Source: Acinetobacter baylyi DSM 14961 = CIP 107474
GTDB taxonomy: Bacteria > Pseudomonadota > Gammaproteobacteria > Pseudomonadales > Moraxellaceae
NCBI RefSeq assembly: GCF_000368685.1
Contig: NZ_KB849623.1
Location: forward strand, 367,587 to 431,586
Length of the DNA: 64,000 nt
Direction: 5' to 3'
The notes under the pieces are model-generated. The model was not told the origin of the DNA. It ran no database searches and saw only the letters and a list, made by a program, of their open reading frames with translations. A program made the position numbers and the translations under genes. The first letter of the stretch is position 1. Each line of letters opens with the position of its first letter. Below are positions 10,889 through 19,412 of this stretch, piece after piece.

Positions 10889-11701
10889 ATGACGTTTACC
10901 CGTTCGCATCTTCTTATCGCCTGCGCTTTGGCTGGCAGTTTCGCTCTATCTGCATGTTCTAAGCAGGATCAATCTGCTAATCAAGATACGCTTACAGCCA
11001 ATACTCCTGCTACAGGCGAAGCTTCAACTTTAAGTGAACGAAATGCGCAACAACGTTTAATTTCAACTTTGCAACAGCATCTTAAAACAGCAAATATCAA
11101 TGCCAAGATTGTGAATGTTCAAGCTACTGAAGTTCCCAATTTATATTGGGTGAGTTTGGAAGGTATGCCCTCTATTTATGCAACGAGTGATGGAAAGTAT
11201 ATTATTCAGGGGGATGTCATTCGTTTGGGCGACAAACAATTGGTCAGTGTCGGTGATGCATTACAAGCCACCGAAAACAAAAAGCTCTTTGCAGCCTTAA
11301 AAAAAGAAGACTTGATTGTTTATCCAGCTAAAGACGGCAAGGCAAAACATGTCATCTACGTATTTACAGATGCAAGCTGTCCATATTGTCATAAACTGCA
11401 TGAACATCTTGATGAAATTACCGCCAAAGGTATTGAAGTTCGTTATATTGCTTGGCCACGTGGTGAGCAATTTATGCCAACCATGGAAGCGGTCTGGTGT
11501 AGTCAGGATCGTAAAGCTGCCTTTACGCAGGCCGTGCAAGGACAACCTGTACAAGCAGCTCAATGTAAAAACCCAGTACGTGAACAATATCAGCTTGGTT
11601 TAAATATTGGTGTAAATGGTACACCTGCAATTTACAACACCAATGGCGAATACTTAGGTGGATATTTGACACCTGATGAACTGGTAAAACGCTTGAAATA
11701 A
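10889..11701 (+). CDS. dsbC: DsbC-like thiol:disulfide interchange protein, predicted lipoprotein
   Basis: Periplasmic disulfide isomerase of 270 residues: an N-terminal dimerisation domain (about 45-130), a linker and a thioredoxin fold with CPYC at residues 164-167 and the cis-Pro loop NGTPAI. The signal peptide ends in the lipobox LSAC with C23 followed by Ser, predicting lipid anchoring and sorting to the outer membrane, whereas E. coli DsbC is soluble. The ATG at 10889 has AAAAGGG six bases upstream; a TTG two codons earlier is unlikely. It sits between xerD and hom, as in Pseudomonas. Confidence 0.88.
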   Translation: MTFTRSHLLIACALAGSFALSACSKQDQSANQDTLTANTPATGEASTLSERNAQQRLISTLQQHLKTANINAKIVNVQATEVPNLYWVSLEGMPSIYATSDGKYIIQGDVIRLGDKQLVSVGDALQATENKKLFAALKKEDLIVYPAKDGKAKHVIYVFTDASCPYCHKLHEHLDEITAKGIEVRYIAWPRGEQFMPTMEAVWCSQDRKAAFTQAVQGQPVQAAQCKNPVREQYQLGLNIGVNGTPAIYNTNGEYLGGYLTPDELVKRLK

Positions 11702-11773
11702 GTTGTTTTATCATTCAAACAATAATTAAAAACCTTGTTTAAACCAAAAAGGTCTTGACTAAAAATTAAATGC

Positions 11774-11801
11774 GTTGGCAATTGTTTATGGAATTGCCAA
11801 C
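11774..11801 (+). promoter_or_regulatory. Perfect inverted repeat upstream of hom
   Basis: GTTGGCAATT (11774-11783) and AATTGCCAAC (11792-11801) are perfect 10-bp arms with an 8-base spacer, about 75 bases before hom. An eight-T run begins about 18 bases further on. It could be an operator or an RNA hairpin in the leader. Confidence 0.5.
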
Positions 11802-11876
11802 AAACCCTAGAGTCTGACGTTTTTTTTAGCTATGATCTAAACTCATTCAATTTTTTATGCATGTATGGAGTGTGAC

Positions 11877-13178
11877 GTGAAACCAGTTCGTCTGGCAATA
11901 CTCGGTCTTGGAACCGTTGGTGGTGGTGCCCTTAAACTATTACAAGAAAACGCTGCTGAAATTAAACGTCGCACCGGTCGTGAAATTCAAATTACCCATG
12001 TCGGAACCCGCCGTTCTCGTCCAGATCTTGAGTTGGAAGGTATTCAACAAAGCGATGACTTGATGCATATCGTCCGTCAGCCAGATGTCGATGTTGTGGT
12101 TGAAGTTATGGGTGGTATCCATCCTGCCTACGAAGTCATCATGGAAGCGATCAAGCATGGCAAACAGGTCGTTACTGCAAATAAAGCACTCCTTGCAGAG
12201 CATGGTAATGAGCTGTTTAAGGCGGCTGAAGATAATGCAGTACAAGTTGCATATGAAGCAGCAGTGGCTGGCGGAATCCCGATTATTAAAGTGATTCGTG
12301 AAGGCTTGGCAGCAAATAGAATTGAATGGTTGGCGGGTATTATTAACGGGACTGGAAACTTCATCCTGACCGAAATGCGTGATAAAGGCCGTGCCTTTAC
12401 AGATGTACTAAAAGAAGCACAAGAGTTAGGGTATGCAGAAGCCGATCCTACTTTTGATGTTGAAGGGATTGATGCTGCACATAAACTTACGATCTTGGCA
12501 TCATGCGCGTTTGGTATTCCACTTCAATTTGACAAGGTGTATACCGAAGGTATTAGCAAGATTACAGCGCAAGATGTGAAGTATGCCGAAGAGCTTGGCT
12601 TTCGTATCAAACATCTCGGGATTGCACGTCGTGTTGAAAACGGTATCGAATTACGCGTACATCCAACCCTAATTCCAGAAGAAGAATTAATTGCCAATGT
12701 CAACGGCGTTAAAAATGCCGTACTGGTGCAGGCACACGCTGTAGGCCCAACATTGTACTATGGTGCAGGTGCAGGTGCAGGCCCAACAGCATCTGCTGTG
12801 GTAGCCGATATCGTGGATATTGTACGTGATATTTCATATACCGAAGATGGTGCGGGGACCATTCCACAACTGGCGTTTGAAGCCTTGACTGATGTACCTA
12901 TTTTAAAACGCGAAGAAATGACAACAGGTTATTACCTTCGTGTCGATGCAGAAGATCAGACAGGTGTGTTGGCAGATATCACCACCATCTTAAGCCGTGC
13001 TGGTATTAGTATCGATGCAATTATGCAGCAGTCACGTTTAAAAGATCTTATCCCTATTGTAATTCTGACTGATCCAGTTGTGGAATCCAAAATGGACGAA
13101 GCACTTGCAAAAATTCAGGCTTTACCTGCAATTCATGGCGAAATTGTGCGAATTCGTTTAGAATCGCTTGATAGTTAA
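11877..13178 (+). CDS. hom: Homoserine dehydrogenase
   Basis: NAD(P)H-dependent reduction of aspartate semialdehyde to homoserine, the branch point to threonine and methionine. 433 residues: Rossmann motif LGLGTVGGG near the N-terminus, catalytic domain (ANKALLAEHG, EAAVAGGIPII, GIINGTGNFILTEM, DAAHKLTILA), and a C-terminal ACT domain (TGVLADITTILSRAGISIDAIMQQ) that probably senses threonine. I chose GTG at 11877, six bases after GGAG; an ATG at 11865 contains part of that ribosome site. It is a single-function enzyme, not fused to aspartokinase. thrC follows. Confidence 0.95.
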   Translation: MKPVRLAILGLGTVGGGALKLLQENAAEIKRRTGREIQITHVGTRRSRPDLELEGIQQSDDLMHIVRQPDVDVVVEVMGGIHPAYEVIMEAIKHGKQVVTANKALLAEHGNELFKAAEDNAVQVAYEAAVAGGIPIIKVIREGLAANRIEWLAGIINGTGNFILTEMRDKGRAFTDVLKEAQELGYAEADPTFDVEGIDAAHKLTILASCAFGIPLQFDKVYTEGISKITAQDVKYAEELGFRIKHLGIARRVENGIELRVHPTLIPEEELIANVNGVKNAVLVQAHAVGPTLYYGAGAGAGPTASAVVADIVDIVRDISYTEDGAGTIPQLAFEALTDVPILKREEMTTGYYLRVDAEDQTGVLADITTILSRAGISIDAIMQQSRLKDLIPIVILTDPVVESKMDEALAKIQALPAIHGEIVRIRLESLDS

Positions 13179-13185
13179 TCGGGTG

Positions 13186-13203
13186 GAGAGGGTCTTCCCT
13201 CTC
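13186..13203 (+). other. Hairpin between hom and thrC
   Basis: GAGAGGG and CCCTCTC form a perfect 7-bp stem with a TCTT loop in the 60-base gap. There is no T run, so it is more likely an mRNA-stability or translation element than a terminator. Confidence 0.5.
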
Positions 13204-13238
13204 GCCAGCTCTACCTTACTCTTGGAACATACATCATC

Positions 13239-14378
13239 ATGTCTAATGCCAATCGTTATACCGGTCTCGTAGATCGTTATCGTGACCGCTTGCCAGTTTC
13301 TGCAACGACACGAGCTATTTCTTTAGGTGAAGGAAATACTCCACTGATTAAACTAGAGAATATTCCACGTATCATTGGCAAAGATGTCGAAATTTATGTC
13401 AAGTATGAAGGTTTGAACCCAACAGGTTCATTTAAAGACCGTGGTATGACTATGGCAGTCACCAAAGCCGTTGAAGAAGGTTCAAAAGCGATTATCTGTG
13501 CATCGACAGGCAATACCTCGGCTGCCGCTGCTGCCTATGCAGCACGTGCAGGCATCAAAGCGTTTGTTTTGATTCCTGAAGGTAAAATTGCCATGGGTAA
13601 AATGGCGCAAGCCATGATGTATGGCGCAATCACTATGCAAATCCGCGGTAACTTCGATGATGGTATGCGTCTAGTAAAAGAAGTTGCCGATCAAGCGCCT
13701 GTCACCATTGTTAACTCAATTAATCCGTATCGTTTGCAAGGTCAAAAAACCATTGCTTACGAAATCGTGGAAGCTTTAGGTCGTGCGCCTGATTATCACT
13801 GCTTACCCGTGGGTAATGCAGGTAATATCACGGCACACTGGATGGGTTATACCGAAGCAGTCGCTAACCAGCCAGCAGATCAATTTGAGCAAGTGATTTA
13901 TGATGCCGCTACAGACCAGTTTACTGGTCCTAAACCTGAAGGCTTACCAACGATGGTCGGTTATCAGGCAGCAGGTGCAGCACCATTCTTACGTGGTGCA
14001 CCAGTGGAGCAACCAGAAACTGTTGCAACTGCGATTCGTATTGGTAATCCACAAAGCTGGAACCACGCTAAAGCCGTTGTACGTGACTCTCAAGGCTGGT
14101 TTGATGAACTTCAAGATAGCGAGATTCTAGAAGCTCAACGTTTACTCTCTATGTACGAAGGTGTATTTGTAGAACCTGCTTCTGCAGCGTCTATCGGTGG
14201 TGCAATCCGTGACATTAAAGCGGGCAAAATTGCTGAAGGTTCTGTGATTGTATGTACAGTGACAGGAAATGGCTTAAAAGATCCAGATACCGCCATCAAA
14301 CAATGTGCTGATGCAGTCATGCTATCCATTGATGCCACAATGAATCAGGTAAAAGATTCGATTCTTTCTAATATGTAA
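13239..14378 (+). CDS. thrC: Threonine synthase
   Basis: PLP enzyme that converts O-phosphohomoserine into threonine. 379 residues; the PLP lysine is K66 in NPTGSFKDRG, with STGNTSAAAAAYA as the phosphate-proximal helix and VGNAGNIT as the PLP phosphate loop. The length fits the shorter class of threonine synthases. It is the last gene of the hom-thrC unit and is followed by a strong terminator. Confidence 0.95.
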   Translation: MSNANRYTGLVDRYRDRLPVSATTRAISLGEGNTPLIKLENIPRIIGKDVEIYVKYEGLNPTGSFKDRGMTMAVTKAVEEGSKAIICASTGNTSAAAAAYAARAGIKAFVLIPEGKIAMGKMAQAMMYGAITMQIRGNFDDGMRLVKEVADQAPVTIVNSINPYRLQGQKTIAYEIVEALGRAPDYHCLPVGNAGNITAHWMGYTEAVANQPADQFEQVIYDAATDQFTGPKPEGLPTMVGYQAAGAAPFLRGAPVEQPETVATAIRIGNPQSWNHAKAVVRDSQGWFDELQDSEILEAQRLLSMYEGVFVEPASAASIGGAIRDIKAGKIAEGSVIVCTVTGNGLKDPDTAIKQCADAVMLSIDATMNQVKDSILSNM

Positions 14379-14394
14379 GAATTAATTTTCCCAT

Positions 14395-14427
14395 TAAAAA
14401 AACCAGTTGCTTGCAACTGGTTTTTTT
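14395..14427. terminator. Bidirectional terminator between thrC and pbpG
   Basis: AACCAGTTG/CAACTGGTT stem with a CTTG loop, flanked by A and T runs on the two sides. It can end both convergent genes. Confidence 0.9.
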
Positions 14428-14471
14428 ATATCTAGATTTTTATGACATCTAACTTGATATTGTAGATCGTC

Positions 14472-15530
14472 TTAAATTCGTTTTGGTTGTTGCGCTAACC
14501 AGTTTAAAAGATTAGTGGCATCATTATTACGTGCCTGTGTCGAACTTGCACCCAACAGAACCACAACAGCAGGACGTGAGTTTACAGTGGTATGCATGAC
14601 AACACAGCGACCTGCTTCATTAATATAACCCGTTTTGGATAAATTGATATTCCAACCGCCATTACGTACCAATGCATTGGTATTGTTTGACTTTAAAACA
14701 CGATAACCTAAATTGAAATCATAACTTGGTGTGGTCGAGAACTGACGGATCAAACCATATTGAGACGCCGCACTCACCAAAATACCAAGATCGCGAGCTG
14801 AAGATACATTGTGCGGATCAAGCCCTGATGACTCTACATAATGAGTAGATGTCATACCCAACTGACGCGCTTTCGCATTCATGGCAGCAACAAATGCAGG
14901 ACGACCGCCAGGATAAGTACGTGCCAACGCAGCAGCAGCAGGATTTTCAGATTTCATCAATGCAAACAAAAGTACTTCTGCACGATTCATCTTGTCGCCC
15001 ACGCGCAATGTAGAACTTGAGTTTTTACCGCCTGCCCCAGCAAAATCAATTTGCTCTAAGGTAATTTCTTCTGACATATCAAGACGTGCATCAGATGTGA
15101 CTACCGCTGTCATTAATTTGGTTAATGAAGCAATGGGCATAGATGTATTGGTATTTTTACTGTACAGTACCTCACCCGTCTGGGCATCCATCACCAGTGC
15201 AGCACGGGCATTCACGGACGGCTGTGCAGCATAGTTTGTCGTATCCCGAATCACATAGGCAGGTGATGACGATGAAGCAGATGATGGTGGCGCTGCATTA
15301 CGGACAGTGGTGGTTACTGAGGTAGAACCTTGCGGGCTTCGCACAGTATCAATCGTACGATCCGAGTTTAACAACTGGTTTGCATCATCAGATGACCATG
15401 TTAAGGAAGCAGACCCAGCAGCGTTCCCTGAAGATGGATTCACAATGAGTTCTGCAAAGCTTGTTGAACTCAAACCTAATAAAATCGACATGCTTAATAC
15501 ATGTTTTAGAGATTTTTTGGCATTTTTCAC
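14472..15530 (-). CDS. pbpG: D-alanyl-D-alanine endopeptidase PbpG (PBP7/8 type)
   Basis: Periplasmic low-molecular-mass penicillin-binding protein of the S11 family that cuts D-Ala-mDAP cross-links. 352 residues: signal peptide (cleavage after SFA), a Ser/Thr-rich linker of about 80 residues, then the penicillin-binding domain with S135-LT-K138, S194-E-N196 and KTG (LSKTGYINEAG). The start codon is GTG with no clear ribosome site. It is divergent from gacA. In A. baumannii, PbpG has been linked to virulence and serum survival (literature from memory). Confidence 0.93.
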   Translation of the reverse strand: MKNAKKSLKHVLSMSILLGLSSTSFAELIVNPSSGNAAGSASLTWSSDDANQLLNSDRTIDTVRSPQGSTSVTTTVRNAAPPSSASSSSPAYVIRDTTNYAAQPSVNARAALVMDAQTGEVLYSKNTNTSMPIASLTKLMTAVVTSDARLDMSEEITLEQIDFAGAGGKNSSSTLRVGDKMNRAEVLLFALMKSENPAAAALARTYPGGRPAFVAAMNAKARQLGMTSTHYVESSGLDPHNVSSARDLGILVSAASQYGLIRQFSTTPSYDFNLGYRVLKSNNTNALVRNGGWNINLSKTGYINEAGRCVVMHTTVNSRPAVVVLLGASSTQARNNDATNLLNWLAQQPKRI

Positions 15531-15743
15531 GGCAAATTACTCAACTCAGGGTAAACACAAATTTGCTTATTACCACTATTATGCCTTACATTTGAGCATA
15601 AAGCATGATGGCAATGTCAGACATTTTTGCGTACAACTATTCTCTCAACTTATGTGAATAGGATTGCTAATTTTGTCATTACAATGCAAGCGAATTTTGC
15701 TTTATGTAACAAAAAACCATCTTTGTAATTTCAGGAGGCCTGT

Positions 15744-16379
15744 GTGATCACTGTATTAGTCGTTGATGACCATGAATTGGTACGTACGGGTATTTGCCGT
15801 ATGCTTGAGGATCAAGCCGATGTTGATGTGATTGGGCAAGCAGAATCTGGAGAAGAAGCCATTAATATTGTGCGTCAGAAGCATCCTCAAGTGGTTTTAC
15901 TAGATGTCAATATGCCTGGTATTGGTGGTGTAGAAACGACACGTCGCTTATTGCAGACAGCTCCAGACACCAAAGTGATTGCGGTGAGCGGTCTAGCAGA
16001 AGAACCCTACCCATCGCTCTTACTGAAAGCAGGTGCCAAAGGTTATATCACCAAAGGTGCCCCCATTGCTGAAATGGTTCGCGCCATTAATAAAGTGATG
16101 CAAGGTGGAAAATACTTTAGTGCTGATATTGCCGAGCAGCTTGCCAGCTCTTACCTTTCCGACACTCAACAATCTCCATTTGATGCTTTATCAGAACGTG
16201 AAATGCAGGTCGCCATGATGGTCGTTAACTGTATTAGTGCTCAGGAAATTGCAGATAAACTCTTTGTTAGTGTTAAAACAGTGAATACTTACCGCTATCG
16301 AATTTTTGAAAAACTCAGCATCGATAGCGATGTAAAACTCACCCATCTAGCAATACGTTACGGATTAATCAAACCTTAA
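15744..16379 (+). CDS. gacA: Response regulator GacA/UvrY
   Basis: LuxR-type response regulator, partner of the GacS/BarA sensor kinase. 211 residues: receiver domain with D54 as the phosphorylation site, and a LuxR DNA-binding domain (ALSEREMQVAMM...KTVNTYRYRIFEKLSI) very close to pseudomonad GacA. The start is GTG at 15744 with AGGAGG five bases upstream. In enterics and pseudomonads uvrC follows; here pilS follows 21 bases later, so the gene may be co-transcribed with the pilin regulators. Confidence 0.93.
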   Translation: MITVLVVDDHELVRTGICRMLEDQADVDVIGQAESGEEAINIVRQKHPQVVLLDVNMPGIGGVETTRRLLQTAPDTKVIAVSGLAEEPYPSLLLKAGAKGYITKGAPIAEMVRAINKVMQGGKYFSADIAEQLASSYLSDTQQSPFDALSEREMQVAMMVVNCISAQEIADKLFVSVKTVNTYRYRIFEKLSIDSDVKLTHLAIRYGLIKP

Positions 16380-16400
16380 TCTGCGCTACAAGGATGATTG

Positions 16401-17978
16401 ATGCAATCTCAGCTACCATCCACCATGCTGTCTTATACCATCTATCGTTTGGGCACATGGTATACCCTGTATCGCTTTATTATTGCATTTAGCCTATTAC
16501 TCATTTTTTATATCACGGGTGGGCGAGTTGGAAGTGATTATCCTCAACCTGATACTTACTTTTATACCCTCATTGCCTACACACTTATCAATTTTATACA
16601 AGGTGCGCTATTTCGATTTTATCCTAAGTGGATAACGCAGCAACTCAGTTCACTGTTTATTATCGATATTATCGCTTTAAGTTTTTTAACATATGCCGTG
16701 GGGGGTCCCAATTTACATTTGGGGCTACTGTATGTCGTGACTGTTTTCTCGGCGGCGATTCTACTACATGCCAGAATGTCGCTGGTGATGACTCTACTGG
16801 CGGTTATTATTCTGGTTTACCAGCAAATTGTAATTGTTTTATTTAATACAGATCACCTCAATGCGATTGGGGATAGCATTCTACTGGCCTTTCTATTTTT
16901 CGTGGTATACGGAATCGGGCAGATTGCCGTACGCCGTTTTCAGATTCTGGAAACCATTACCAACTATCAGTCCGATATCTTAAATCAACTGCAAAATATC
17001 AATCGATATATTCTGGATCAGGTCGATGATGGCTATCTGGTGTTGGATGAAAATTATTATGTTGTGGTCAGCAATCCAGCAGCCTGTAACTTTCTAGGTA
17101 TCCCCCCCCTGTTCGCACATGAGCAGTTAACCTTGGCAAAAGTTCAACCTGATCTGTTTGAAATTTTAAAGTCTACAAATCTTCAAGATGGTGAAAAATT
17201 CAATTTTGAATCACAGCTTTCTACTTACCAAATCCATATCCGCATTCAACGCTTACAGATTCCGAAGCAATCATTAATTTTATTGACCTTACAAGATACC
17301 CAAAAACTCAATCAGCATGTGCAGCAGCTTAAACTGGCCGCACTCGGACAGCTTTCTGCCAGTATTGCGCATGAAATTCGTAATCCTCTGGCAGCCATTG
17401 CTCAAGCCAATGAGTTATTTACAGATAGTGATTCTGCACAACAGAAACAATTGCAATATATGATTGCAAAACAGACCAAACGTATTAACAGTATTATTGA
17501 AGATACGTTAGGTATGGCTCGTAATCATGCGACTTATCCTGTTGTGATTCAGTTGACAGCATTTTTATATGGTTTACTTGAAGAAGACCTAACCGATGTC
17601 AAAGATCAAATTCGTCTGGTCTTTTCCCGTGAAGATCTACAAATAATTTTTGATCCATCACAGTTACGTCAAGTTCTTATTAATCTGACCCGTAATGCAT
17701 TACGTCATAATGCACCTGATGCACCCTTCGTCGAAATTTCAGTGAAGGAAAATGGCGATATATTGTGGATTGATATTATTGATTATGGCGACGGCGTCAC
17801 AAAAAGGAATATTTCTCAACTATTTAAGCCTTTTTTTAGTACCGAAATCAAAGGAACTGGTTTAGGATTATATTTGTCTCATAGTCTGTGCGAGGTCAAT
17901 CATGCCAAGCTAACGTATGTAGAACAAGAAAAAGGAGCCTGTTTTAGAATTCAGTGCTCAATAAAGGAAAACGAATAA
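16401..17978 (+). CDS. pilS: Sensor histidine kinase PilS
   Basis: Membrane sensor kinase for PilR, controlling type IV pilin expression. 525 residues: about six membrane segments in the first 185 residues, a PAS-like domain (DDGYLVLDENYYVVVSNPAACNFLGI), a HisKA helix with phospho-acceptor H324 (ASIAHEIRNPLAAI), and an HATPase domain (NLTRNAL, GDGV, GTGLGLYLS). The ATG at 16401 is eight bases after AAGG; the TTG one codon upstream is less likely. It lies between gacA and pilR. Confidence 0.93.
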   Translation: MQSQLPSTMLSYTIYRLGTWYTLYRFIIAFSLLLIFYITGGRVGSDYPQPDTYFYTLIAYTLINFIQGALFRFYPKWITQQLSSLFIIDIIALSFLTYAVGGPNLHLGLLYVVTVFSAAILLHARMSLVMTLLAVIILVYQQIVIVLFNTDHLNAIGDSILLAFLFFVVYGIGQIAVRRFQILETITNYQSDILNQLQNINRYILDQVDDGYLVLDENYYVVVSNPAACNFLGIPPLFAHEQLTLAKVQPDLFEILKSTNLQDGEKFNFESQLSTYQIHIRIQRLQIPKQSLILLTLQDTQKLNQHVQQLKLAALGQLSASIAHEIRNPLAAIAQANELFTDSDSAQQKQLQYMIAKQTKRINSIIEDTLGMARNHATYPVVIQLTAFLYGLLEEDLTDVKDQIRLVFSREDLQIIFDPSQLRQVLINLTRNALRHNAPDAPFVEISVKENGDILWIDIIDYGDGVTKRNISQLFKPFFSTEIKGTGLGLYLSHSLCEVNHAKLTYVEQEKGACFRIQCSIKENE

Positions 17979-17995
17979 TTTAGGTTTTTGGGGTT

Positions 17996-19411
17996 ATGAC
18001 CGAACAACAACCACGTGTTTTACTCATTGATGATGAAGAAGACCTTTGTACATTGATGCAAATCAGTCTTTCACGTCTCGGCGTCCAGACAGATTGTGCC
18101 TACAACCTACAACGTGCCAAACAATTGTTACAACAACAACATTATGATGCCTGCCTAACCGATCTCAACCTACCCGATGGACATGGACTTGATTTTGTTC
18201 AGTACGTTACAGAACGCTTTCCTTACTTACCCATTGCCGTGATTACGGCGTATGGCAATATGGGCATTGCAATTGCAGCGTTAAAAGCCGGTGCTTTTGA
18301 CTTTGTGAGCAAACCCATCAATCAACAGCATCTTAGTCAACTGATTCAAACTGCACTGCATAGTAGCCAAACGGCACCAGACAATGAACAAGACACGCTT
18401 GAGCATCGTTTATTGATTGGTCAATCTGCACCCATTGAACAACTACGTATAGCACTTAGAAAAATTGCACGTTCGCAGGCACCCGTATTTATTACAGGTG
18501 AGTCTGGAACAGGTAAGGAAGTGGTTGCCAATCTGGTACATCGCTTAAGCAATCGCAATGAAGGGCCGTTTATTGCACTAAACTGTGGTGCAATTCCGTC
18601 AGAACTCATGGAGAGTGAGTTATTTGGCCATAAGAAAGGCAGCTTCACAGGTGCCACACAAGATAAACAGGGATTACTTTTATCGGCACATGGAGGAAGT
18701 CTATTTCTGGATGAAATTGCAGAACTTCCTCTCACGATGCAAGTTAAATTACTACGCGCTGTTCAAGAAAAGAAAATCCGTCCAATTGGTTCAGATCGTG
18801 AAATTGATGTCGATTTTCGTGTGATCAGTGCCAGCCATCAGAATCTGGAACTTTTAGTCCAGCAAGGCAAATTTCGTCAGGATTTATTCTTTCGAATTCA
18901 TGTCATGGATATTCAGCTTCCTCCACTACGTGAGCGTGGACAAGATATTTTACTGTTAGCCAAGCATTTTATTCAGCATGTTTGTCATGAATGGGACCTG
19001 CCTTTAAAGCATTTGAGCCCTGCGGCTGAACATTATCTACTACATTATGACTTTCCAGGAAATGTTCGGGAATTACGCAATATGATGGAACGTGCCATTA
19101 CCTTAAGTGATGGAGCATCAATAGACCTTCAGCAATTAAACAGCTCTCTACTACGCCAAACCACTATCCCAGAATTAGATTTAACACCGATTTCGAATAC
19201 AGTATCAATAGCACCAACATCTCAGCAAAATTTAGAATTTCCACATGAAGGACTTGAACAATATTTAGAAAAAGTTGAAAAAGATATGCTGCTTAATGCG
19301 TTAAATAGTACACACTGGAATCGTACTTTAGCCGCAAAAAAATTAGGAATGAGTTTTCGCTCTCTTCGCTATCGTCTGAAAAAATTTGGGCTTGATACTG
19401 ATGATGGCTAA
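17996..19411 (+). CDS. pilR: Sigma54-dependent response regulator PilR
   Basis: Enhancer-binding activator for sigma54, expected to switch on pilA. 471 residues: receiver (D56), AAA+ domain with Walker A GESGTGKE near residue 168, the sigma54-contact loop as GSFTGA (Ser variant of GAFTGA), Walker B GGSLFLDEIAEL, and a C-terminal Fis helix-turn-helix (NRTLAAKKLGMSFRSLRYRLKKFG). It starts 17 bases after pilS. Its stop is one base from the convergent ctpA stop, with no terminator. Confidence 0.95.
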   Translation: MTEQQPRVLLIDDEEDLCTLMQISLSRLGVQTDCAYNLQRAKQLLQQQHYDACLTDLNLPDGHGLDFVQYVTERFPYLPIAVITAYGNMGIAIAALKAGAFDFVSKPINQQHLSQLIQTALHSSQTAPDNEQDTLEHRLLIGQSAPIEQLRIALRKIARSQAPVFITGESGTGKEVVANLVHRLSNRNEGPFIALNCGAIPSELMESELFGHKKGSFTGATQDKQGLLLSAHGGSLFLDEIAELPLTMQVKLLRAVQEKKIRPIGSDREIDVDFRVISASHQNLELLVQQGKFRQDLFFRIHVMDIQLPPLRERGQDILLLAKHFIQHVCHEWDLPLKHLSPAAEHYLLHYDFPGNVRELRNMMERAITLSDGASIDLQQLNSSLLRQTTIPELDLTPISNTVSIAPTSQQNLEFPHEGLEQYLEKVEKDMLLNALNSTHWNRTLAAKKLGMSFRSLRYRLKKFGLDTDDG

Positions 19412-19412
19412 A

